Source of the DNA: Leeuwenhoekiella sp044542075
Lineage (GTDB): Bacteria > Bacteroidota > Bacteroidia > Flavobacteriales > Flavobacteriaceae
Direction of reading: 5' to 3'
Length of the DNA: 64,000 nt
Assembly: GCF_044542075.1 (NCBI RefSeq)
Contig: NZ_JBITTU010000012.1
Location: forward strand, 1-64,000
Shown: piece by piece, positions 1-8,163 of the stretch
How the letters are laid out: each line of letters starts with the position of its first letter
How positions within the stretch are numbered: position 1 is the stretch's first letter
Notes under the pieces: generated by a model
What the model saw: the letters and a program-made list of their open reading frames with translations, nothing else
Told to the model about the DNA's origin: nothing
The model's database searches: none
Made by a program: the position numbers and the translations under genes

Positions 1-1
1 A

Positions 2-76
2 CACATCGGAAAAGGAAGAAAAATGTCGGATTACACAAATTCGATTGACGAAATGAAAAAAATTATAAACGAATAA
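2..76 (+). CDS. C-terminal end of an unidentified cassette protein (partial)
   Basis: An open frame enters from the left edge and ends MKKIINE-stop at 74-76. Only about 24 residues are visible, so no function can be assigned. The stop codon is followed six bases later by a right cassette box (GGTGTACAAC, 82-91), the same arrangement seen after the other cassette genes, so this is most probably the last part of a cassette gene whose start lies outside the window. Confidence 0.5.
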   Translation, partial: HIGKGRKMSDYTNSIDEMKKIINE

Positions 77-81
77 AAAAC

Positions 82-279
82 GGTGTACAACAACGTATCT
101 AGCTCATAGCTAGTTAGTTGCTTAATAGAAGTTAAGGTATATTTGCTAGTCCGCCAAATTTTTTAATTTGGCTTATTGAAAAAAGATTATAAGAAAAATT
201 AAAAAATTCGGCTCGTGCATAATCCGAAAATAATTTTATAATTTGCACGCTACGAGCCATATACAGAGACGTTGTACCC
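82..279 (+). repeat. attC-like cassette junction 1 (about 200 bp palindromic spacer)
   Basis: The element runs from a right box (GTACAAC at 85-91) to a left box (GTTGTACCC at 271-279). The outer arms pair: TATCTAGCTCATAGC near 96-110 matches GCTACGAGCCATATA near 249-263 in reverse complement with few mismatches. An inner hairpin is built on CCGCCAAATTTTTTAATTTGG. The same type is found at 61022-61226. The layout (AAC box, long imperfect stem, GTT box) is that of integron attC sites, although the boxes do not fully fit the canonical RYYYAAC/GTTRRRY consensus. Confidence 0.7.
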
Positions 280-282
280 AAT

Positions 283-828
283 TTGAGAAAAATAATCTAC
301 ATATTAATCGGACTACTAATTTTCGTGTCTTGTCAAGAAAAACAAAAAGCGGAAAAAGAAAAGCCTGCGTCCGAATTTGACTTGATTGCGGATTTGACCA
401 ACTTTCGACAAAATATGACTGAATTGGACACTTTGACAATTTCGTTTGACCATTCTGTATGTACTTATCAAGGATATGAACGAATTGAAATAACAAAACA
501 ATCTAACTCAATCAGAATTGTTAGTAATTTTAAAGAACTGACTTTTCAGGAAAACCCAAAATGGGAAAGAATTTACGACAAGAAAATATCCGAGAACGAT
601 ACAATATGGAAATTTGAACAGTTTCTAAAACGAAATGAAAAGCGGAAAAATACTGACCAAAACAAACGTGGGATTTTAATGTTAACAGATAAAAAAGACA
701 CGATACGATATTCGACAGATGGACTTGTGGATTTAAATAGATTTCTCGCTGATTATTATGAAACAATGAGAAAAATTCACCCAGAAAATAAAAATGGAAT
801 TTATGGAGTTGATATTGTGGAGGAATAA
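283..828 (+). CDS. Cassette-borne lipoprotein, unknown function, TTG start
   Basis: A 181-residue protein beginning MRKIIYILIGLLIFVSCQ, with a typical lipoprotein signal peptide and lipobox cysteine at residue 17, so it is probably anchored to a membrane facing the periplasm. The rest is charged and matches no family I recognise. The start codon is TTG, three bases after the left cassette box GTTGTACCC (271-279); no Shine-Dalgarno sequence is visible, and no ATG lies near the signal peptide. The stop is followed by GGGTACAAC (834-842), the exact reverse complement of the left box, so the gene occupies a complete cassette of about 570 bp. Confidence 0.75.
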   Translation: MRKIIYILIGLLIFVSCQEKQKAEKEKPASEFDLIADLTNFRQNMTELDTLTISFDHSVCTYQGYERIEITKQSNSIRIVSNFKELTFQENPKWERIYDKKISENDTIWKFEQFLKRNEKRKNTDQNKRGILMLTDKKDTIRYSTDGLVDLNRFLADYYETMRKIHPENKNGIYGVDIVEE

Positions 829-842
829 AAACTGGGTACAAC

Positions 843-1175
843 AATCGAGTAGACGAGTCCGCCCCTAATTAGGAATGGACGGCGGCTCTCACACCACCGT
901 ACGTTCGGGTCTCGTATACGGCGGTTCGTTAAATTAAAACTTTACTTTGAGGTAATATTCCAGCATACTCTCAAAACCTCGTTTTCTTAAACGTTTTTGG
1001 GTGATCGTAGTCCTAAGTATTGGAATTTGGGCTACTGCCCAACCTCCCATACGTGTCCTACTCCAGGCATAGGCCCGATCCTGTTTCACGCCTAATCTTA
1101 TGAGGTTTTTACGTTTGCGCTCCGGTTTCTTCCAGTCGTGCCATATGCAATAACGTAGGCGGTTGCGTAGCCATT
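843..1175 (-). mobile_element. 3' fragment of a group II intron
   Basis: On the minus strand the segment holds the end of an intron reverse transcriptase (934-1175), followed by the structured 3' region of a group II intron. That region includes the complementary pair CCGTATACGAGAC and CGTACGG near 905-925 and ends CTACTCGAT at about 844-852. The intron end abuts the cassette box GTTGTACCC read on the minus strand. The 5' part of the intron is missing; it is cut by the IS3 copy at 1176. A second fragment with the same 3' end lies at 24687-24880. Confidence 0.7.
934..1175 (-). pseudogene. C-terminal fragment of group II intron reverse transcriptase/maturase
   Basis: About 80 residues are recognisable, with the maturase (X/thumb) end signature DEWLRNRLRYCIWHDWKKP, followed by a KNLIRLGV segment and an ending AQIPILRTTITQKRLRKRGF. 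These are typical of the C-terminus of LtrA-type proteins. The catalytic YADD-bearing fingers and palm domains are absent. The open frame continues to 1209 only because it reads through the IS3 end, so those first residues are not native. It cannot be functional. Confidence 0.8.
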
Positions 1176-1229
1176 CGTCATTTACTGAAATAGGTTGACC
1201 AAAAATCAATCATTTAATTCAGGATCAAG

Positions 1230-1610
1230 ATGAAAGACAACAAACCTCCCTGCTCAAAAAAAGAGTACCAAAAAGTAAGTTTTGAACTCAAACTAATGAT
1301 CATTGACCAAATCCAGAACGGTCAGATCTCCGTTAACCACGCTGCCAAATCCTATAACATTTCAAGATCTTCTATTGATTATTGGCTAAAAAAATACAGT
1401 ACCTTAGAACAAAAGAAACGAGGTATGAGTAAACAAGATGAGATCAAAAAGCTAAAAGATAAGATTGAAGAACTAGAATTTGTAAAAGAGTTTCAAAGGG
1501 ATTACATCGCTAATTTGGAGAACCTATCAGGACTTGATCTGGCAAAAAAGCATTTGCCCGAAGCGTTGGCCAAAGAAATAGAAAAACGCAAAAGAGACCT
1601 TTTAAAATGA
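1230..1610 (+). CDS. IS3 OrfA, helix-turn-helix protein (copy 1)
   Basis: A 126-residue IS3-family OrfA. The N-terminal half holds the transposase-type helix-turn-helix (ISVNHAAKSYNISRSSIDYW) that binds the element ends, and the C-terminal half is a charged coiled coil (DEIKKLKDKIEELEFVKEFQ). The stop overlaps the start of OrfB in an ATGA, so the two are translationally coupled. The reading frame is intact and about 95 percent identical by eye to the copies at 4367 and 61293, but its partner OrfB is broken. Confidence 0.9.
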   Translation: MKDNKPPCSKKEYQKVSFELKLMIIDQIQNGQISVNHAAKSYNISRSSIDYWLKKYSTLEQKKRGMSKQDEIKKLKDKIEELEFVKEFQRDYIANLENLSGLDLAKKHLPEALAKEIEKRKRDLLK

Positions 1611-2467
1611 AATGGGTCTACCAATGTTTCGGGATATCTAAACAGGCTTTTTACAAACGTCTGTCAACACATCAAAAGTCTAACCAGCAAGAACAAGCCA
1701 TACTTAACCTTGTTGAACAAGTTAGAAAAAAAATGCCTAAAACAGGCGGTTTAAAGCTTTATAAATCATTTAAACCAGCTCTTGTTGAAAACATATTAAA
1801 ATGGGCAGAGATCGCTTCTATTCACTTCTTAGAAGACATCGACTGCTCATACCCAGAACCAAAAGAGAACATATCACTACAACTTCTAAGCATCACTTTT
1901 ATAAATATCCAAATTTAGTTAAGGACTTTATTCCTACAGCTGCAGAGCAGCTGTGGGTAAGTGATATCACCTACATCAAAACAGATGATGGTAATGCGTA
2001 TCTCGCGCTGGTAACAGATGCCTATTCTAAAAAATAATGGGTTATAAAATTGATGATCATATGAAAACAAGTCTTTGCATTGATGCATTACGAATGGTCT
2101 TAAAAAACGAAAATATAACGACCAAAAGCTCATTCACCATTCAGACCGCGGGTTGCAATACTGTAATCTTACTTATACCTCCTTTGCTGAATTAAACCAA
2201 ATTAACATCAGTATGACTCAGCAATACGACCCTTATGAGAATGCCGTAGCCGAATGAATAAACGGAGTATTGAAACAAGAATTTGGATTGGGTAAAACAA
2301 TTGTAAGTCTAAAACTAGCTCAGAAAATGGTGAAAAAAGCAGTCAAAATCTACAATTCAAAACGAATGCACTACAACCTAGAGTTTAAAACTCCGGACTT
2401 TGCTCACAGTAATCAAAATCATAATTACAAACAATACAGAAAAATACCGATATTAGTAACTCAATAA
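1607..2467 (+). pseudogene. IS3 OrfB transposase, frameshifted (copy 1)
   Basis: Homologous over its whole length to the intact 287-residue OrfB at 61670. A short deletion near 1790 changes frame after LVEN, further shifts follow near 2037 and 2100, and the conserved AVAER motif of the DDE catalytic core has become AVAE-stop (CGA to TGA at 2254-2256). The first catalytic Asp (VSDITYI) and the HHSDRG-like motif are still readable in pieces. No active transposase can be made. Confidence 0.9.
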
Positions 2468-2520
2468 AAACAAAATAGTAAACCGGCAACTGGTCAACCT
2501 ATTTCAGTATAAGACAAACG

Positions 2521-2952
2521 ATGAACATTCCAAAAACATCAGATGATTTTCAAAATGACTTTTATTCTTCTATTGACTTAATGGATAAAATTGGAGAATT
2601 AAGGATTCAACAATTTATGGACAGACTGAATAAAGTTTCTGATAAAATAATAGTAGACGGAATTGTTAAAGTTTTTAAAAACGAAAAGAGACCTGAAACG
2701 GAATATATTGACCAAAAATACGCTGGAAAAATATTAGAAAAATTAAAACCAAAATCTGATTTAGATTTACTTGTGGTTTTAAAATCAACAATTGGGAATT
2801 GGAATAAAAGTGTTGAGGAATTCCCTTTTTGGATAAAAGAAAATTACGGAATTGAATCTGTAAAAAATAAATTGACTGAATTTGAAATTCAAAATCTGAC
2901 CGAAATAGAATCGGACAAATTAAAAACGATAAAATGGTGGCTGAAAATCTAA
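2521..2952 (+). CDS. Unknown cassette protein
   Basis: A 143-residue soluble-looking protein beginning MNIPKTSDDFQNDFYSSIDL. There is no signal peptide or membrane segment, and no family is recognised. It is mainly charged and probably alpha-helical. It starts five bases after the end of IS3 copy 1, so its own leader and left cassette box have been lost or displaced; the true start could have lain further upstream. The right box GCAGGTAAC (2970-2978) follows the stop at 18 bases, within the cassette-tail context AAAAAGCCAGC seen elsewhere. Confidence 0.6.
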   Translation: MNIPKTSDDFQNDFYSSIDLMDKIGELRIQQFMDRLNKVSDKIIVDGIVKVFKNEKRPETEYIDQKYAGKILEKLKPKSDLDLLVVLKSTIGNWNKSVEEFPFWIKENYGIESVKNKLTEFEIQNLTEIESDKLKTIKWWLKI

Positions 2953-2969
2953 ATCGGAATAAAAAGCCA

Positions 2970-3105
2970 GCAGGTAACAACGTGTATAATTAATTGCTTT
3001 GGCAAGTGCTTATTTGGAAAATTCCTTCGGAATTTTCTCGCGTTCGTTTTTGTTTACTAAATTAGTTGCTTAAACACGCAACTAACCATACACAAACCGT
3101 TGTGC
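2970..3105 (+). repeat. attC-like cassette junction 2
   Basis: Runs from GCAGGTAAC (2970-2978) to GTTGTGC (3099-3105). The outer arms CGTGTATAATTAATTGC and GCAACTAACCATACACA pair after reverse complementing. A strong internal hairpin GGAAAATTCC-TTC-GGAATTTTC sits in the middle. Near-identical cores occur at 6982-7120, 20805-20940 and 28793-28937, but the first and last boxes differ each time. This is what is expected if boxes belong to the flanking cassettes. Confidence 0.75.
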
Positions 3106-3131
3106 TACATTTACCAAAAAAACGAAAACGA

Positions 3132-3689
3132 ATGAAAAAAAACTTACTGACTCTACTATTTGGACTTTTAGTAACATTAATCTACGCTCAAGAAAACGAC
3201 AACATTGCAACGGAGAAAATTTGGAGAGTGAATTTTTTAAATCCAGGAGTAGAATTGGAATTACCAACTGGAACTTACTCAACTTTCTCAGCTGGACTTG
3301 GAATTGGGTATGGAGGCGGATATCCTGACTTGACTTTTGGAGGTAGTGGATTTATTTACATAATCAGTCCATTTTTAGATGTTCAAGAAAAATGGTTTTA
3401 TAATCTAAATAAACGGAACAGCAAAAAGAGAACGACCGAAAATAATTCTGGAAATTTTGTTTCGTTGAGATTTATAACACGTGGGAATTCAATCGCTGAA
3501 AATGTAAACCGAACCTCTGACTTTGATTTCGCAATTGGACCAACTTGGGGAATTCAAAGAAAATACGGAAAGAATTTTCACTTACTTTTTGACGTCGGAC
3601 CTCAATATTATTTGGACACAAATGGAAATGGAAATATTTGGCCAATAATGTTACAACTGAATTTAGGATTTGACTTTAAAAAGAAATAA
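3132..3689 (+). CDS. Cassette-borne outer-membrane beta-barrel-like protein
   Basis: A 185-residue protein starting MKKNLLTLLFGLLVTLIYAQ, a clear signal peptide with predicted cleavage near YAQ-EN. The mature part is rich in alternating glycine and aromatic residues (GLGIGYGGGYPDLTFGGSG) and ends in a beta strand with Phe near the terminus (QLNLGFDFKKK), typical of small outer-membrane barrels. I chose the ATG at 3132 because it gives the signal peptide; an earlier in-frame start at 3066 would lie inside the junction. Boxes GTTGTGC (3099) and GCACAAC (3698-3704) pair exactly. Confidence 0.7.
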   Translation: MKKNLLTLLFGLLVTLIYAQENDNIATEKIWRVNFLNPGVELELPTGTYSTFSAGLGIGYGGGYPDLTFGGSGFIYIISPFLDVQEKWFYNLNKRNSKKRTTENNSGNFVSLRFITRGNSIAENVNRTSDFDFAIGPTWGIQRKYGKNFHLLFDVGPQYYLDTNGNGNIWPIMLQLNLGFDFKKK

Positions 3690-3697
3690 AAAACGTT

Positions 3698-3833
3698 GCA
3701 CAACAATGTATAACCGCAATTACGGCGGATTCGACTACGTCCGAATCCACTCGGAATTGCTAACGTCAGTGCTTAACCGAAAATAATCGCTAATTTAACC
3801 CGTAACTGACGGTTATACGAGACCGTTATCTAC
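3698..3833 (+). repeat. attC-like cassette junction 3
   Basis: Runs from GCACAAC (3698-3704) to GTTATCTAC (3825-3833). The arms TGTATAACCGC and CGGTTATACGA pair, and an inner stem is formed by GGCGGATTCGACTACG and CGTCCGAATCCACTC. The same core reappears at 20053-20188 directly next to IS1182 copy A, showing that this junction type is used by more than one cassette. Confidence 0.75.
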
Positions 3834-4172
3834 AACAGCTCCGAAACGAAATTCCGGCGGAATTTATTTCGGAACTGTAAAATTTCAAAGATTCTACTTC
3901 TAACACCAGGCGTCGACGGATTTAATAAAAATCAATTAAACGGAGACGGACAATAAAACGCAAAAATTGCGCGGATCTTAAACTAGTGCGGACAAAAAAA
4001 TCGCGGAAACCACTCTTGCGCGGACAAGCTAAACGTGAATTAAACTAATTTTAAACTCCTACTTGATTCTCAAAAAAACGGATAATCCAGCTACCAAAAC
4101 CAATCAAACGCCGAAAAAAATATCGCGGATCAACAAACGTCTTCACTCAGGCGTGTCGCTGAAGTAGATAAC
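3825..4172 (+). mobile_element. Cassette without a protein gene
   Basis: The segment is bounded by GTTATCTAC (3825-3833) and its exact reverse complement GTAGATAAC (4164-4172); with allowed mismatches the pairing extends to about 12 of 15 bases. It contains no open frame of useful length on either strand. The 330 bases between the boxes are AT-rich, with repeated CGCGGA/GCGGACA motifs (for example near 3970, 4010 and 4130). It could encode a small RNA or be a decayed gene; nothing in the sequence decides this. Confidence 0.65.
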
Positions 4173-4300
4173 AACGGTTATAAAAAATAGCTGATTTTCA
4201 ATAGTTTCCAAGTTTTGGTTTGTTTAATTTCTATAAATTTAAAACGGAAAGAAAGCAGCACTTTTAGCCGCTACTTTTCATAACCAAAACCGTTACCTGC
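4164..4300 (+). repeat. attC-like cassette junction 4
   Basis: Runs from GTAGATAAC (4164-4172) to GTTACCTGC (4292-4300). The arms AACGGTTATAAAAAATAGC and GCTACTTTTCATAACC pair, and the ends read AACG and CGTT as at the other junctions. The sequence of the core is unlike junctions 1 to 3, so several core families coexist in the same array. Confidence 0.7.
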
Positions 4301-4366
4301 AAGCTGAAAAAACGTCATTTCCTGAAATAGGTTGACTAAAAATCAATCATTTAATTCAGGATCAAG

Positions 4367-4747
4367 ATGAAAGACAACAAACCTCCCTGCCCAAAAAAAC
4401 AGTATCAAAAAGTAAGCTTTGAACTTAAGCTAATGATCATTGACCAAATCCAAAATGGTCAAATCTCCGTTAATTATGCTGCTAAATCCTACAATGTTTC
4501 AAGATCTTCTATTGACTATTGGCTAAAAAAATACAGTACCTTAGACCAAAAGAAACGAGGTATGAGTAAACAAGATGAAATCAAAAAGCTAAAAGATAAG
4601 ATTGAAGAACTCGAGTTTGTAAAAGAGTTTCAAAGGGATTACATAGCTAATTTGGAGAACCTATCAGGACTTGATCTGGCAAAAAAGCATTTGCCCGAAG
4701 CATTGGCCAAGGAAATAGAAAAACGCAAAAGAGACCTTTCAAAATGA
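4367..4747 (+). CDS. IS3 OrfA, helix-turn-helix protein (copy 2)
   Basis: 126 residues, the same protein as the copies at 1230 and 61293 with a handful of substitutions (for example ISVNYAAKSYNVSRSS in the recognition helix region). The N-terminal helix-turn-helix is followed by a charged coiled coil. It ends in ATGA overlapping the OrfB start. It is intact, but without an active OrfB it can only act with a transposase from another copy such as 61670. Confidence 0.9.
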   Translation: MKDNKPPCPKKQYQKVSFELKLMIIDQIQNGQISVNYAAKSYNVSRSSIDYWLKKYSTLDQKKRGMSKQDEIKKLKDKIEELEFVKEFQRDYIANLENLSGLDLAKKHLPEALAKEIEKRKRDLSK

Positions 4748-5606
4748 AATGGGTCTACCAATGTTTCGGGATATCTAAACAAGCTTTTTACAAGCGTCTG
4801 GCAACACATCAAAAGTCCAACCAGCAAGAACAAGCCATACTTAACCTTGTTCAACAGGTCAGAAAGGAAATGCCCAAAACAGGCAGTTTAAAGCTGTATA
4901 AACACATCAAGCCGGTACTTGTTGAAAAGAACATCAAAATGGGTAGAGATCGCTTCTATCTACTTCTTAGAAGACATCGACTCCTCATACCAAGAACTAA
5001 AAGAGCACACATCACAACAAACTCAAAACATCATTTTTATAAATATCCTAATCTGGTTAAACAATTCATCCCCCAAGCTGCAGAGCAGCTGTGGGTAAAT
5101 GATATCACTTATATTAAAACTGATGGTGGTAATGCCTATCTAGCCCTTGTAACAGATGCCTATTCTAAAAAAAATAATGGGTTACAAAATTAATGACCAT
5201 ATGAAAACAAGCCTCTGCATAGATGCGCTGCAAATGGCTTTAGCACAACGAGAATATCCAGACCAAAAGATCATTCATCACTCAGACCGCGGTCTACAAT
5301 ACTGTAACCCTACCTATACTAACTTCGCAGAGAGAAACGGAATCAACATCAGTATGACTCAGCAATACGACCCTTATGAGAATGCCGTAGCCGAACGAAT
5401 AAACGGAATATTAAAACAGGAATTTGGATTGGGTAAAACAATTGTGAGTCTAATTAGCTCAGAAAATGGTTAAAAAAGCAGTCAAAATCTATAACTCAAA
5501 ACGAATGCATTACAGCCTGGAGTTTAGAACTCCGGAATTTGCTCACAGTAATCAAAATCATAATTACAGACAATACAGAAAAATACCGATATTAGTAACC
5601 CAATAA
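4744..5606 (+). pseudogene. IS3 OrfB transposase, frameshifted (copy 2)
   Basis: The reading frame is good up to TDAYSKK, where one extra A in the run at 5166-5173 shifts frame. It then resumes as YKINDHMKTSLCIDALQMAL and shifts again near 5452, where CTAATTAGCTC replaces the CTAAAACTGGCTC of the intact copy. All three catalytic motifs are present but in separate frames: Asp in VNDITYI, Asp in HHSDRGLQY, Glu in NAVAERINGIL. A sequencing error in the A-run would repair only the first lesion. Confidence 0.88.
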
Positions 5607-5655
5607 AAACAAAATAGTAAACCGAAAAATGGTCAACCTATTTCAGTATAAGACA

Positions 5656-6188
5656 AAAGTTGCGATTATATTTATGGTTTTAGGTTTCAATTTAGGTTTT
5701 AGCCAAGTTGAACTGCCTTTTTTTGAACAAATCGCGTTTGATTTTTACAAGGACACTATTATTGAAAAATATTCTTCCAACAAGAAAATTCGGATTGCAA
5801 AATATGCGGTGGACTTGCATCCTCATTATTACAGATTTCAGGTGGACGAATGTCTTACTAGAGAATTTCTTGATGAGAAAACGAATTTGCAGATTTTGAG
5901 CTCTTATGCTGAAAAAGAGACGGACTTTGATTTTTATACTAAGTTAATGAACTATGACGTAGTAGATAAAAAACAATTCCGGATTAAAAATTCAAAAACT
6001 GAAAGTTACCCATACTTGCGGATTTCAATGCCATATTATAAAAAAATGAGCTATATAAGTATATCGTTAACATCGTTGAACACCATAAAAAATGGAGTAT
6101 TGAGTACTTTCTATTAATAGATGAAAATGGGAATGTAATAAAGTGGTGCCGAGATAAGGACATCATTATAACTCAGTATCACGGATAA
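5656..6188 (+). pseudogene. Secreted cassette protein, interrupted by IS3 and frameshifted
   Basis: The coding frame begins inside the signal peptide (KVAIIFMVLGFNLGFSQ) because IS3 copy 2 has split the gene immediately after its start region. Joining the DNA either side of the insertion gives CTGAAAAAAGTTGCG next to the cassette box at 4292. The frame is open to VLSTFY-stop at 6117, but the protein probably continued in another frame as EYFLLIDENGNVIKW, ending at 6188, so a second lesion lies near 6095. Function unknown. The right box ACAGCTAAC (6196-6204) matches the left box GTTACCTGC at 7 of 9 bases. Confidence 0.65.
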
Positions 6189-6195
6189 AAATACT

Positions 6196-6394
6196 ACAGC
6201 TAACAAAGCCTAAACGTAATGCGGACTTTAGGGCTAAAACCAATGGTCTGTGTATATTTATGAAGTCGCTAAATCTTATGGATTTAGCTTTGAAACAAAA
6301 AGAAAAAGCAAAACAATAAGCTTTAGCTACGTCGGCAGACGGAAACGAAAAGTTTCCTTGCCTCCGCACTACGCTTAGCCGAACCGTTGTAAGC
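6196..6394 (+). repeat. attC-like cassette junction 5
   Basis: Runs from ACAGCTAAC (6196-6204) to GTTGTAAGC (6386-6394). Outer arms AAGCCTAAACGTAATGCGGA and TCCGCACTACGCTTAGCC pair over about 17 bases with three mismatches. Inner hairpins include CTAAATCTTATGGATTTAG (6272-6290) and GGAAACGAAAAGTTTCC (6341-6357). Confidence 0.7.
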
Positions 6395-6412
6395 AAGCTG
6401 AAAAAACCGGAA

Positions 6413-6973
6413 ATGAACGAAATTTTGAGTTGGAATATTAACAAAGAAAAACTGATTGACTACAAATCGGAAGGTTGGACTGAAGATTATTTCGTTTCAT
6501 CACCAAATAATGAATACGGAATTATAGTCTACAATATTGACGAATGGAGAATGGGAGCTTATGTTGGACTAATTGGAATTTACTCAAACTCTAAAAATCC
6601 GAAACTTGAACTGAATTCAAGTCGAACTTGGATATATTTCCAAAACGATAAAACATTTGATTTCCTTGAAAAATCGGAATGTATAGTTTGTAGAAAACCT
6701 GCCCACAATCCGAATAATCCGAAAGGTGGTTTTTCTTTTATTATCATAAATCTGAAAAAGAAAAAATTCGCATTCCTTGATTTTGACCCAACATCAATTT
6801 ATTACGGACTTAAGGAAACGGAAAAAAATAAAGCAAAATTAATTGAGGTTCATCCGAGAGATTTAGAATATCTGAATAGAGAAAAACGGACAAACGAAAT
6901 TGTAGATTTGGAAAACCTAAAATGGCTCGACTTAATTGATTTTGACAGAGCTTTAGAAAAGTATTATGAATAG
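6413..6973 (+). CDS. Unknown cassette protein
   Basis: A 186-residue cytoplasmic-looking protein starting MNEILSWNINKEKLIDYKSE. It has no signal peptide or membrane segment and no family I recognise. A central IVCRKPAHNPNNPKGGFSF stretch has one Cys and several Asn/Pro residues, which does not amount to a metal site. It lies in a complete cassette bounded by GTTGTAAGC (6386-6394) and the exact reverse complement GCTTACAAC (6982-6990). The leader AAGCTGAAAAAACCGGAAATG before the start has no clear ribosome-binding site, as usual in this phylum. Confidence 0.65.
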   Translation: MNEILSWNINKEKLIDYKSEGWTEDYFVSSPNNEYGIIVYNIDEWRMGAYVGLIGIYSNSKNPKLELNSSRTWIYFQNDKTFDFLEKSECIVCRKPAHNPNNPKGGFSFIIINLKKKKFAFLDFDPTSIYYGLKETEKNKAKLIEVHPRDLEYLNREKRTNEIVDLENLKWLDLIDFDRALEKYYE

Positions 6974-6981
6974 AAAAGCCA

Positions 6982-7120
6982 GCTTACAACACCGTGCATA
7001 ATTAATTGCTTTGGCAAGTGCTTATTTGGAAAATTCCTTCGGAATTTTCTCTGGTTCGTATTTGTTAACTAAATTAGTTGCTTAACCACGCAACTAACCA
7101 TACACAACAACGTTGCCCAC
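6982..7120 (+). repeat. attC-like cassette junction 6
   Basis: Same core family as junction 2 (2970-3105): CGTGCATAATTAATTGC pairs with GCAACTAACCATACAC, around the hairpin GGAAAATTCC-TTC-GGAATTTTC. The end boxes differ from junction 2: GCTTACAAC on the left (6982-6990) and GTTGCCCAC on the right (7112-7120). Confidence 0.75.
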
Positions 7121-7123
7121 AAT

Positions 7124-7699
7124 TTGAAAAAAATTCGGACATTGATTGAAAATTTTAGAAATATTGAATATTTAGAATTCGGAAACGAAAGACAAAAACT
7201 TGCTTTCTCTGAAATAAAAAAATATGAGATTTTAGAGAAACTCGAAAACTATAACCCAATTTTGACAGGAACTATTCCAATCGGAATTGATTTACCAGAA
7301 AGTGATTTAGATATTATTTGTGAATGTCAAAATCACTCTGAATTTAAAACATATTTATCAGAAAATTTTTCTAACAAAAAAGACTTTAAAGTTTATTCAA
7401 CAAACCAAAACGGAATTGAATCAACTGTTGCGGAATTTAAAACCGACAATTTTTTGTTTGAAATTTTCGGACAAAATATACCAACTGAAAAGCAAAACGC
7501 TTATCGACATATGATTATTGAAAACAGAATTTTAAACGAAAAAGGAGCTGACTTTAAGAAGAAAATAAAAAAATTAAAATCTGACGGATTAAAAACGGAG
7601 CCAGCTTTTGCCGAACTATTAGGTTTGAAAGGAAATCCATATACTGAATTACTAAAATTGGAAATAAAAACTGTCCTGTTTTTAGGGAAGCCTACATAG
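7124..7699 (+). CDS. DUF4269 nucleotidyltransferase-like protein, C-terminus fused to foreign sequence
   Basis: 191 residues. The segment LTGTIPIGIDLPESDLDIIC (about residues 47-66) is the nucleotidyltransferase-fold signature of DUF4269: a G-[T/S] motif followed by two spaced acidic residues (DLDI). The biochemical role of the family is not established. The start is TTG, three bases after the left box GTTGCCCAC (7112-7120). The native protein appears to end around LELLKLE; the last residues KTVLFLGKPT come from a joint with another cassette fragment in a different frame. The right box downstream (GTACCCAAC, 7872-7880) does not match the left box, supporting a hybrid cassette. Confidence 0.7.
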   Translation: MKKIRTLIENFRNIEYLEFGNERQKLAFSEIKKYEILEKLENYNPILTGTIPIGIDLPESDLDIICECQNHSEFKTYLSENFSNKKDFKVYSTNQNGIESTVAEFKTDNFLFEIFGQNIPTEKQNAYRHMIIENRILNEKGADFKKKIKKLKSDGLKTEPAFAELLGLKGNPYTELLKLEIKTVLFLGKPT

Positions 7700-7863
7700 A
7701 GACTTGCAATATTATTGGTTCATACCTTGGTTCTAAAAATAAAGACGCTGTAATCTGTGATTGTGAAAAAGCCAATGAGGAAAGGAAAAAAATTGTATTA
7801 GAATCTTTGGATGACTATTTTCGGAAAAGAAAAGTGAATTACGAATGTTACGAAGAAAAATAA
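7648..7863 (+). pseudogene. 3' fragment of a second cassette gene
   Basis: A frame different from the DUF4269 gene reads FREAYIETCNIIGSYLGSKN and onward to CYEEK-stop at 7861-7863, without its own start codon. It looks like the C-terminal 60-70 residues of a protein whose 5' part was lost when two cassettes fused. The following box GTACCCAAC belongs to this fragment. I do not recognise the family. Confidence 0.5.
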
Positions 7864-7890
7864 AAATAACTGTACCCAACAATGGTAACC

Positions 7891-8046
7891 GTTGCACAAG
7901 TCTCTAATTCTTATAAAATCTCCCTTATTTAAGCCGCTCTTTAGCGGTTTTTCTATTTTAATAAAAGCCCTTATTATAAGCACAAAAAAGTTCTGATATC
8001 CCGTAAATCACTTCTGTAAATAAGTATATTTGTTTGGATATAAGGA
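7891..8046 (+). repeat. 156-bp repeat with an IS1182-like end, copy 1
   Basis: Begins GTTGCACAAG and for the first 70 bp matches the transposase-distal end of the IS1182 copies, including the hairpin AAGCCGCTCTTTAGCGGTTTTT that probably acts as a terminator. The second half (GTTCTGATATCCCG..., TATATTTGTTTGGATATAAGGA) is not found in the IS. A second copy is at 8780-8934. Both end directly at a left cassette box. It may be a small non-autonomous derivative or the scar of an IS deletion. Confidence 0.55.
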
Positions 8047-8163
8047 GTTGGCAACAAGTTAATTGAACCGAGAAACTGATTGACTAACTGAAAAGCAACG
8101 TTCACTCATTTTCGATTTCAGAATTAATAAAGGAAATTTAAGTTTGAATTAAAATAACAGAAT

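Larger units (their letters stand above)
1176..2516 (+). mobile_element. IS3-family (IS150-like) insertion sequence, copy 1, inactive
   Basis: Four copies of this element are in the window (1176, 4313, 24883 partial, 61239). Ends are imperfect inverted repeats: CGTCATTTACTGAAATAGG on the left and, in reverse complement, TGTCTTATACTGAAATAGG on the right. Here the flanking triplets differ (ATT and AAC), and the left flank is group II intron DNA while the right flank is a cassette gene. This copy therefore seems to sit at a rearrangement junction rather than at a simple insertion. Confidence 0.85.
4313..5655 (+). mobile_element. IS3-family insertion sequence, copy 2, with 3-bp target duplication
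   Basis: A 1343-bp copy with left end CGTCATTTCCTGAAATAGG and right end CTATTTCAGTATAAGACA. It is flanked by AAA on both sides (4310-4312 and 5656-5658), consistent with a 3-bp target duplication. It has inserted just after the left box of a cassette, into the start region of a secreted-protein gene whose body continues at 5656. OrfA is intact and OrfB is frameshifted. Confidence 0.9.

Noticed and set aside
934..1209. 91-residue frame on the minus strand as a full gene
   Set aside because: Residues upstream of 1175 come from the IS3 end; only the part to 1175 is intron reverse transcriptase, and it is a fragment.
2970..4300. A possible pairing of the right box at 2970 (GCAGGTAAC) with the left box at 4292 (GTTACCTGC)
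   Set aside because: The boxes are exact partners but in the wrong order for a single cassette (right before left). They could reflect related cassettes, or chance; not used as evidence.
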